Source of the DNA: CAWGLW01 sp963823525
GTDB taxonomy: Bacteria > Pseudomonadota > Gammaproteobacteria > Steroidobacterales > Steroidobacteraceae
Length of the DNA: 64,000 nt
Assembly (NCBI GenBank): GCA_963823525.1
Contig: CAWGLW010000006.1
Coordinates: 744,001-808,000, forward strand
Direction: 5' to 3'
Made by a program: the position numbers and the translations under genes. Below are positions 49,653-56,394 of the stretch, one piece after another; within the stretch, counting starts at the first letter, position 1, and each line of letters begins with the position of its first letter. The notes beneath the pieces were generated by a model, which saw only the letters and a program-made list of their open reading frames with translations, ran no database searches and was not told where the DNA came from.

Positions 49653-50831
49653 TCAGAGTGTGTGACGCAGATCGCGTACCGTGAAACCGCGCAGGGCCGG
49701 ATCGTACCCCCTGGCCATCGCAATCACCTTGAATCGCTCCCCCATCTCACCCGGAAGTGTGAGCATCATCGCTTGTCGCGATAAATTGAGCCGCTCGGAA
49801 AGCTCCAGCGAAGGCGCCTCGGCCAGGTGGTGCTCGATGTTATTTCCGATCAGGAAGTGTGCCTGCGTGGTGAACCCGGCGAGCGGCAGGTCCGCTTTCT
49901 CTCCGGCCTCGGCCAACGCGGTAAAATCTACCCAGGCCGTAATGTCCTGGAGGCCCGGGTTCAGGAACGGATCGTCGTGGAATCGATGCCGGTAGTGACA
50001 TAGCATCGTGCCTGAGCGGCGCTCCAGGGAATAGAACGAGCGCCGCGGCAGCCCATAGTCGACAAGCAGCACAACGCCGCGGTCGATCGCGCTGCCGATC
50101 GACTTCAGCCAGGGTTCGAGACCCAGGTTGACCTCCGAGGTATAGCCCTCCGGCAGCGGCTCGCCAATCGCCTGCTCGATACCGGCAACCGCCTTGGCCA
50201 GCGCCTTGCCAGCACGGGTTTCCGCCCACTCGAGGCGCCCGAAATGCCAGCTCACCCCAAGCGCGTTCACCCGGCCGCCCCGAATCACGAAACGTTCGAC
50301 GGGTAGCGCATCAACCAGTTCGTTGGCGACGACAACCCCCGCGAAGGCGTCCGGCAACCGGTCCAGCCACTGCACGCGCTCGATATGCTCCGGTGCGTGC
50401 TCCAGCAGCGTCTCCTGCTGCCGTTGACGCAGGTCGGCGCTGACGTCGAGGATCGCGTAACGATCCGGACGCACCCCGAGCTGGTTGAATTCATCGAGCA
50501 TTGTCGCGGCCATGATTCCCGAACCGGCGCCGAGTTCCAGCAGCTCGCCCCCGCCCATTTCCAACAGCACATCGGCACACTGACGCGCCAGGCAACGGCT
50601 GAAGACCGGCGCCACCTCAGGCGCCGTGACGAAGTCGCCGGCAGGCCCGAGTTTGCGTGCACCGGCGCTGTAGTAGCCCAGGCCGGGTTCGTAGAGCGCC
50701 ATTTCCATGTAGCGAGCAAAGCTGATCCAGCCACCGGCAGCCTCGATGGCAGCGCGAATTTGCTCACCGAGTCGCGCACTGTGCGCGGCCTCGTCCGGAC
50801 CGGGTTCAGGCCATGGCTCAGGTCGATTCAT
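49653..50831 (-). CDS. SAM-dependent methyltransferase of the MidA/NDUFAF7 family
   Basis: 392 residues from ATG 50831. The start MNRPEPWPEP...ISFARYMEMALYEPGLGYYSAGARKLGPAGDF and the GELLELGAGSGIMAATMLDEF SAM loop match the family (DUF185, COG1565). In eukaryotes NDUFAF7 methylates an arginine of complex I; bacterial roles are not settled. C-terminal block LVDYGLPRRSFYSLERRSGTMLCHYRHRFHDDPFLNPGLQDITAWVDF is a strong family marker. It is divergent from the reductase gene with 73 bases between. Confidence 0.9.
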   Translation of the reverse strand: MNRPEPWPEPGPDEAAHSARLGEQIRAAIEAAGGWISFARYMEMALYEPGLGYYSAGARKLGPAGDFVTAPEVAPVFSRCLARQCADVLLEMGGGELLELGAGSGIMAATMLDEFNQLGVRPDRYAILDVSADLRQRQQETLLEHAPEHIERVQWLDRLPDAFAGVVVANELVDALPVERFVIRGGRVNALGVSWHFGRLEWAETRAGKALAKAVAGIEQAIGEPLPEGYTSEVNLGLEPWLKSIGSAIDRGVVLLVDYGLPRRSFYSLERRSGTMLCHYRHRFHDDPFLNPGLQDITAWVDFTALAEAGEKADLPLAGFTTQAHFLIGNNIEHHLAEAPSLELSERLNLSRQAMMLTLPGEMGERFKVIAMARGYDPALRGFTVRDLRHTL

Positions 50832-50904
50832 GAGACGGACCTCACCACCGCGACAGCCGCAACGGACTGCGGTATCTTGCGGGCGAAGCAACGCAATCGA
50901 GCCC

Positions 50905-51651
50905 ATGCCGGACAGTCATCCACTTACAGGTCGCTGCGTCCTGATTACCGGCGGCGCAAAAAGACTCGGCGCCGCGATCACGCGGATGCTGCATTGCGCC
51001 GGCGCGAATGTCGCCGTTCATTTCCGGCAATCCGGCGCCGAAGCCATGGCGCTGGCCGGCGACCTCGACTCCATCCGGCCGGGTTCCGCGATGACGCTGG
51101 CAGCCGATCTGGGCGATATCGCGACGATGCCCGGACTGATCGAATCGGTGATCGCCCGTTTCGGGCGCCTCGATGTGCTGATCAACAATGCGTCCAGTTT
51201 TTATCCAACGCCCGTCGGCTCGATCAGCGCGCTGCAATGGGATGATCTGGTCGGCACCAATCTGCGTGCGCCTTTGTTTCTCGCCCAGGCGGCAGCCGAT
51301 AGTTTGCGCGCAACCGAGGGCTGCATCATCAACATGGCCGATATTCATGGACAAAAACCGCTCAAGCACCATCCGGTGTACAGCGCCGCCAAAGCCGGCC
51401 TGATCATGCTCACTCGTTCCCTCGCACAGGAACTCGGCCCGGCCATCCGGGTCAACGCCATCGCCCCAGGGCCGGTGCTCTGGCCCGAAGCCGGCCTTCC
51501 GGACGAGTTGAAGCAGGAGATCATCGCAAAGACCGCACTCAAGCGAACCGGAGCGCCGGAGGATATTGCCCGGACGGCCCTGTTTCTCGCCGCGTACGCG
51601 CCCTACATCACCGGCCAGGTCATCGCCGTGGACGGTGGCCGCAACCTCTGA
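50905..51651 (+). CDS. SDR-family pteridine reductase (FolM-like dihydromonapterin reductase)
   Basis: 248-residue short-chain dehydrogenase. The cofactor loop is LITGGAKRLGAAI, the catalytic residues are Asn-Ser (INNASS) and YSAAKAGL with Tyr-x3-Lys. The Gly-Ala-Lys-Arg-Leu-Gly pattern and the C-terminal GQVIAVDGGRNL are the FolM/PTR1 look, and the gene lies next to folK-folB, so reduction of dihydrofolate or dihydromonapterin is the likely job. It is convergent with folK. Confidence 0.85.
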   Translation: MPDSHPLTGRCVLITGGAKRLGAAITRMLHCAGANVAVHFRQSGAEAMALAGDLDSIRPGSAMTLAADLGDIATMPGLIESVIARFGRLDVLINNASSFYPTPVGSISALQWDDLVGTNLRAPLFLAQAAADSLRATEGCIINMADIHGQKPLKHHPVYSAAKAGLIMLTRSLAQELGPAIRVNAIAPGPVLWPEAGLPDELKQEIIAKTALKRTGAPEDIARTALFLAAYAPYITGQVIAVDGGRNL

Positions 51652-51677
51652 GGCGTCGCCGGATCGGGACAGCCGCA

Positions 51678-52199
51678 TCACACAGCCCCGGACTGTTCCG
51701 ACGGCCAGCCCAGGTCGATGGGCTGCATCACGTGGGCTGCCTGGTCGAAATCCGCCCACAACTCGCCGATGGTCCGATGCTCCAGCGGATGGGCGAGATC
51801 GGGCGCCAGCTCCGCCATCGGCCCCAGCATGTAGGCGCGCCGGGTGAGATCGGGCCGCGGCAGAACCAGTCCCGGCCGATCGCAGAGCAGATCACCAAAC
51901 AAAAGGATATCGAGGTCCATGCTGCGCGGCGCCCATCGTGGGGCATCGCGCTCGCGACCGCAGAGGGCCTCCGCTTCATGCAGGCTGTCGATCACCTCGT
52001 CAATCGACCGCTCGGTGGCAAACGCCACGACGAGGTTGACGAAATCCTCGCCTTCGAAGCCAACCGCTTCGTTGCGGTAAGCCGTGGAGCAGCGCAGACC
52101 GCCAAACCGCCGGCTGAGGAACTCCAACGCAAGACGCAGGTTCTCAATCGGTTCGACATTACTGCCGGCGGCGACGTAGACGTCTGTCAAGGATTGCAC
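51678..52199 (-). CDS. folK: 2-amino-4-hydroxy-6-hydroxymethyldihydropteridine pyrophosphokinase
   Basis: Phosphorylates the pterin precursor with ATP in folate synthesis. The 173-residue product has the FolK core: VAAGSNVEPIENLRLALEFL, YRNEAVGFEGEDFVNLVVAF, and the ERDAPRWAPRSMDLDILLFGD motif that binds metal and ATP, then LVLPRPDLTRRAYMLGPMAELAP. Its start overlaps the end of folB by 13 bases. Confidence 0.96.
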   Translation of the reverse strand: MQSLTDVYVAAGSNVEPIENLRLALEFLSRRFGGLRCSTAYRNEAVGFEGEDFVNLVVAFATERSIDEVIDSLHEAEALCGRERDAPRWAPRSMDLDILLFGDLLCDRPGLVLPRPDLTRRAYMLGPMAELAPDLAHPLEHRTIGELWADFDQAAHVMQPIDLGWPSEQSGAV

Positions 52200-52567
52200 T
52201 CACCGGCCGCAAAGTCAGGGGTGCTCCGTTCGATGCAGATACCGACGTCCCGCGACCCGCGCAGCGCGCCCTGCTTGTTCAGCCGTACCCGGACCCAGGG
52301 CACCTCGAACTCAGTAACGATGATCCGGGCGATCCGTTCGGTCAGGGTCTCGACGAGCTGAAACTCGGACTCACCCACGAACTGCAACAGGCGCTTGGAG
52401 ATTCGCTTGTAATCCAGCGTGTCCTCGATCGAATCGCTGCGGGCTGCCTTACGGATGTCCGCCGCCATTTCGAGGTCGATCACGACCTTCTGCTTGACGC
52501 GGCGTTCCCAGTCCCAGATGCCGATAATGCAATGGGTCGTCAGTCCGTTCAGAAAAATGATGTCCAT
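52187..52567 (-). CDS. folB: Dihydroneopterin aldolase
   Basis: Makes 6-hydroxymethyldihydropterin from dihydroneopterin. The 126-residue product matches the family: IFLNGLTTHCIIGIWDWERRVKQKV, DYKRISKRLLQFVGESEFQLVETLTERIA, and VRLNKQGALRGSRDVGICIERS with the catalytic Lys. It follows tsaD by 11 bases and overlaps folK, so tsaD-folB-folK form one minus-strand unit. The usual plsY gene between tsaD and folB in many relatives is not present. Confidence 0.95.
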   Translation of the reverse strand: MDIIFLNGLTTHCIIGIWDWERRVKQKVVIDLEMAADIRKAARSDSIEDTLDYKRISKRLLQFVGESEFQLVETLTERIARIIVTEFEVPWVRVRLNKQGALRGSRDVGICIERSTPDFAAGECNP

Positions 52568-52578
52568 CGGCGCTCCGT

Positions 52579-53604
52579 TTACTCTGGCGCGGCTGCAGGC
52601 GGCGCAAGCTCAGTCATCGGCCAGCGGGCCCTGGCGCGAATCGAAAGGTCCTCGCTTTCACCAGCGACCAGCCTCAGGTGTCCCAGCAGCGCTATCATGG
52701 CCGCATTATCCGTACAGAACTCTCTGCGCGGGTAGACAACACGCACCGCGCGGCTCTGGCCCATTGCAAGCATCGCCGCCCGCAGGCGGCGATTTGCCGC
52801 CACACCGCCGGCGACGACCAGCGTTTTCGAGTCAGTCGCATCGAGCGCCCGCTCGGCCTTGATCAGCAGGGTATCGACAACGGCGTCCTCGAATTCACGC
52901 GCCGCGTCGGCGCAAGTCTGCGGGTCCAGCTCCCGATTGCGCAATGCAACGACGACGGCCGTCTTCAATCCACTGAAACTGAAGTCGAGTCCCGGACGCT
53001 CGGTGAGCGGCCGCGGGAACCTGAAGGTCCCTGGCCGCCCTGACTCGGCCAGCGCGGCCAGCCTGGGGCCACCGGGATAGCCAAGACCCAGCAGCTTCGC
53101 GGTCTTGTCGAATGCCTCACCGGCAGCATCATCCAGGGAGCTGCCGAGAATCTCGTACTCACCGACGCCGGCGACACGGGCCAGCAGCGTGTGTCCGCCC
53201 GAGACCAGCAGCGCAACAAACGGAAATTCGGGCGGCTCGCTCTCCAGCAGCGGTGCCAGCAGGTGGCCTTCCATGTGATGAACGCCGATGCAGGGCACTG
53301 ACCAGGCGTAGGCGAGGCTGCGCGCAAAGGCGGCCCCGACGAGCAGGGCACCGACCAGCCCCGGTCCGCTGGTGTAGGCGACCCCACCGATCGTCGCCGC
53401 CCCACCCACCTGGGCCAGGACCTGCTCAACCAGCGGCGCCAGCTTGCGCAGGTGATCGCGAGAGGCCAGCTCCGGAACCACACCGCCGAACTCCTCGTGC
53501 AGCGCGACCTGGCTGTACACCTCATGCGCCAGCAGGCCCGCGGCACCGTCATAGACGGCCACGGCCGTCTCGTCGCAGGAAGTTTCCAGACCCAGCACCC
53601 TCAT
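52579..53604 (-). CDS. tsaD: tRNA N6-adenosine threonylcarbamoyltransferase
   Basis: Universal enzyme that forms t6A at position 37 of ANN-decoding tRNAs. From ATG 53604 it has 341 residues (E. coli 337). Visible are MRVLGLETSCDETAVAVYDG, the metal motif IGVHHMEGHLLAPLLE, LVSGGHTLLARV and the ASKH-type phosphate loops GLKTAVVVAL and VVAGGVAANRRLR. ATG 53604 is preferred because AGGA lies 10 bases before it; an upstream ATG at 53613 has almost no room for a ribosome-binding site. The rpsU promoter overlaps its start. Confidence 0.96.
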   Translation of the reverse strand: MRVLGLETSCDETAVAVYDGAAGLLAHEVYSQVALHEEFGGVVPELASRDHLRKLAPLVEQVLAQVGGAATIGGVAYTSGPGLVGALLVGAAFARSLAYAWSVPCIGVHHMEGHLLAPLLESEPPEFPFVALLVSGGHTLLARVAGVGEYEILGSSLDDAAGEAFDKTAKLLGLGYPGGPRLAALAESGRPGTFRFPRPLTERPGLDFSFSGLKTAVVVALRNRELDPQTCADAAREFEDAVVDTLLIKAERALDATDSKTLVVAGGVAANRRLRAAMLAMGQSRAVRVVYPRREFCTDNAAMIALLGHLRLVAGESEDLSIRARARWPMTELAPPAAAPE

Positions 53605-53607
53605 GTT

Positions 53608-53636
53608 TTGCATTTCCTTCGTTCGATCACTACAAT
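53608..53636 (+). promoter_or_regulatory. Sigma-70 promoter for rpsU-yqeY-dnaG-rpoD
   Basis: TTGCAT at 53608-53613 and TACAAT at 53631-53636 are separated by exactly 17 bases, and transcription would start about 70 bases before rpsU. It overlaps the beginning of the divergent tsaD gene. Confidence 0.8.
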
Positions 53637-53710
53637 TCGCGGTCCTTTTCCCGGCAGCGCTGCCCCAGGCGTCGCTTGCCGCCCGGACCAGAATGATCAA
53701 CGAGGTTGCG

Positions 53711-53929
53711 ATGCCCAGCGTTCGCGTTCGTGAGAACGAGTATTTCGATGCCGCCCTGCGCCGCTTTAAACGCGCCTGCGAGAAAGCAGGCGTGCTGACA
53801 GAGCTCCGGCGCCGCGAATTCTACGAGAAGCCTACCCAGGAGCGGAAACGCAAGAAGGCGGCCGCCGTAAAGCGGCACCAGAAGCGCTCGAGCCGCGACG
53901 TCTCGGCACAGCGTACACGGATGTACTGA
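53711..53929 (+). CDS. rpsU: 30S ribosomal protein S21
   Basis: Small basic ribosomal protein, 72 residues, that helps base-pairing of mRNA with the 16S 3' end. The sequence MPSVRVRENEYFDAALRRFKRACEKAGVL, FYEKPTQERKRKKAAAVKRH and the tail follow the family. It is the first gene of the macromolecular synthesis operon; yqeY follows after 11 bases. Confidence 0.97.
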   Translation: MPSVRVRENEYFDAALRRFKRACEKAGVLTELRRREFYEKPTQERKRKKAAAVKRHQKRSSRDVSAQRTRMY

Positions 53930-53940
53930 GCCCGCGTCCC

Positions 53941-54387
53941 GTGACGCTCAGGGAGCGAATCACCGAGGACATGAAGACCGCCATGCGGGCCTCGGAAAAG
54001 GAGCGCCTGGCGACGATTCGCATGGCCCTGGCTGCCATCAAGCAGCAAGAGGTCGACGAGCGTATTACGCTGGACGATCCGCAGACGGTCGCGGTCATCG
54101 AGAAGATGATCAAGCAGCGCCGGGAGTCGATCGCGCATTTCGTAAAAGGCGATCGCGCCGACCTTGCGGCGATCGAGCAGCGCGAAATCGATCTCCTACA
54201 GGGCTACCTGCCTGAGCCACTGAGCGAGTCGGAACTCGACCGCATTATCCAGGACGCACTGGCCAGCACGGGCGCCAGTTCCATGAAAGACATGGGCAAG
54301 GTCATGGGTTTTGTGAAGTCGAAAGCCGCGGGCCGCGCCGACATGGGCGTCGTCAGCGCCCGCATCAAGAGCGCTCTGAGCGGCTGA
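53941..54387 (+). CDS. yqeY: GatB/YqeY-domain protein
   Basis: 148 residues from a GTG start, 11 bases after rpsU. It has TLRERITEDMKTAMRASEKERLATIRMALAAIKQQEVDERI, KQRRESIAHFVKGDRADLAAIEQREIDLLQGYLPEPLSE, and the final MGKVMGFVKSKAAGRADMGVVSARIKSAL. The domain is shared with the C-terminus of the GatB subunit of the amidotransferase, and the free protein is thought to bind tRNA. Placement between rpsU and dnaG is common in this class. Confidence 0.95.
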   Translation: MTLRERITEDMKTAMRASEKERLATIRMALAAIKQQEVDERITLDDPQTVAVIEKMIKQRRESIAHFVKGDRADLAAIEQREIDLLQGYLPEPLSESELDRIIQDALASTGASSMKDMGKVMGFVKSKAAGRADMGVVSARIKSALSG

Positions 54388-54504
54388 AAGCCAAACGACC
54401 GCCCGCGCCCGTGAACCGGTGGGCATACGGCGTCGGCGCAGCCCTTGCAGCGGACCGCCGGGACCCCCACTATCGCGTCAACGCTTTTTGCCCGGAACGC
54501 AACC

Positions 54505-56316
54505 GTGGCCGGCCGAATACCTCAGCATTTCATAGACGAACTCATTGCCCGGACCGATATCCTCGAGGTTATCGGGAATCGCGTGCAGCTGAAGCGCGCC
54601 GGTCGCGAGTACAAGGCCTGCTGCCCCTTCCACGACGAAAAAACACCGTCTTTCACGGTCAGCCCGGGCAAGCAGTTCTACCACTGCTTCGGCTGTGGCG
54701 CGCACGGCACGACGCTCGGCTTCTTGATGGAATACGACCACATGAGTTTCGTCGAGGCGGTCGAAGAACTGGCCACGCGTGCCGGGCTGGAGATCCCGCG
54801 CGAAGGCGGCCCGGCGGCCCCCCAGCCTGGCGAAGAGATCTACCTGGCGACCGAACGAGCGGCGCTTTACTTCCGGCAGTCACTGGGCGATGCGGCACAG
54901 GCGCTCGAATACCTCGAACGACGCGGACTCAGCCGGGAAAGTATCGATCGCTTCGGAATCGGTTATGCGCCGGCGGGATGGGATGGCCTGCTTGGACGAT
55001 TCGGCAGCACGGGTGACGAGCAGCAGATCCTGCTGCGGGCCGGCCTGATCATCGAGCGCCAGGCCGACTCAGAACGGGGCCGCAGCCAGCCGGGTCACTA
55101 CGACCGGTTTCGCGACCGGATCATGTTCCCGATCCGAGACCACCGCGGACGCACGATTGGCTTCGGTGGTCGCGTGCTCGATAACAGCGAGCCCAAATAC
55201 CTGAATTCGCCTGAGACCGAATTGTTCCACAAGGGACGTGAACTCTATGGCCTGTTTGAAAGCCGGCAGGCGACGCGCAATCTCAAGCGCCTGATGTTCG
55301 TCGAGGGATACATGGACGTCGTCAGCCTGCACCAGGCCGGCATCACCTACGCGGTCGCGACCCTCGGCACTGCGACGACGCCGGAGCACCTGCAACGTGC
55401 CTTTCGGCTGGTCGGCCAGGTCGTATTCTGCTTCGACGGCGATCGCGCGGGACGCGCCGCGGCGTGGCGCGCACTGGAAAACGCACTCGGGGAGATCAAG
55501 CAGACCCGGCAATTGCGCTTCCTGTTCCTGCCCGACGGACACGATCCCGATTCACTGGTCCGCGAAGAAGGGGCCGAGGCGTTCGAGGCCCGGCTCAATG
55601 ACGCATTGCCGCTGGCTGACTACCTGGTCAGGGAACTGGCGACACGTGCCGATGCAAGCAACGTCGACGGCCGAACGCAACTGGTCGAAATGGCAAGGCC
55701 GCTGATCAAACGCATCCCCTCCGAGGTCTACCGGGAATTCCTGACAGGCCAGCTTGCGGATCTTGTGCGCATGCCGGCGGCCCGGCTGGCCGAGTTACTC
55801 AGCGGTGGCCCGGGCGATGCGACGAAGGTACGTGCGCGAGCCGACAGGCCCGCAACCCGTCACCCTCCCGGCAGCCCGGCCGGCCGGGGCACCCTGGTAC
55901 GCCAGGCAATCACGTTACTGGTACATTTCCCGACGATCGGAGCCAGCTCGTCGGAGATCGAAGAACTTTCTTCCATTGACCGACCGGGAATCCCGCTGCT
56001 GGTCGAATTGATGAGCCAATCGCGCGAAGTGCCGGTGCAGAGCACCGGCGCTCTGCTCGAGCGCTGGCGGGACCGCCCGGAGTACGCGGCGCTGTCGAAG
56101 CTGGCCGTCGCTGAATCGCTGGTTATTAGCCCGGCGGCTGCCGCCTCGGAGTTCAAATCCGCCATCGGGCGACTGATTGCCGAGGAGAATCCGGCCCAGC
56201 GCCTGACCGCCCTGCTCGACAAGGCCCGGGAAAGGGCGCTGGACCCGCAGGAAAAGACTGAACTCCAGGCCCTTCTGCGTGCCCGGGGGCAGCCGGCGGC
56301 CCCTGCCGCAAAGTAG
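54505..56316 (+). CDS. dnaG: DNA primase
   Basis: Makes RNA primers at the replication fork, 603 residues from GTG 54505 with GGAA about 8 bases upstream. The N-terminal zinc finger reads CCPFHDEKTPSFTVSPGKQFYHCFGC. The TOPRIM domain follows (MFVEGYMDVVSLHQAG; CFDGDRAGRAAAWRA), and the C-terminal third is the variable helicase-binding region. The frame extends upstream to 54445, but those residues do not look like primase. It lies 117 bases after yqeY and 78 before rpoD, all on one transcript. Confidence 0.96.
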   Translation: MAGRIPQHFIDELIARTDILEVIGNRVQLKRAGREYKACCPFHDEKTPSFTVSPGKQFYHCFGCGAHGTTLGFLMEYDHMSFVEAVEELATRAGLEIPREGGPAAPQPGEEIYLATERAALYFRQSLGDAAQALEYLERRGLSRESIDRFGIGYAPAGWDGLLGRFGSTGDEQQILLRAGLIIERQADSERGRSQPGHYDRFRDRIMFPIRDHRGRTIGFGGRVLDNSEPKYLNSPETELFHKGRELYGLFESRQATRNLKRLMFVEGYMDVVSLHQAGITYAVATLGTATTPEHLQRAFRLVGQVVFCFDGDRAGRAAAWRALENALGEIKQTRQLRFLFLPDGHDPDSLVREEGAEAFEARLNDALPLADYLVRELATRADASNVDGRTQLVEMARPLIKRIPSEVYREFLTGQLADLVRMPAARLAELLSGGPGDATKVRARADRPATRHPPGSPAGRGTLVRQAITLLVHFPTIGASSSEIEELSSIDRPGIPLLVELMSQSREVPVQSTGALLERWRDRPEYAALSKLAVAESLVISPAAAASEFKSAIGRLIAEENPAQRLTALLDKARERALDPQEKTELQALLRARGQPAAPAAK

Positions 56317-56345
56317 GCGGCTGACGTTAAGTTCGCATTCACACA

Positions 56346-56354
56346 TGTTATACT
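56346..56354 (+). promoter_or_regulatory. Extended -10 promoter for rpoD
   Basis: TGTTATACT at 56346-56354 is an extended -10 element (TGnTATACT) about 40 bases before the rpoD start. No good -35 is present, as is common for extended -10 promoters. It would let rpoD be transcribed apart from dnaG. Confidence 0.6.
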
Positions 56355-56394
56355 TCCGCTCTTTTTTACCACCACATTTCGCGAGGCGCCCATC

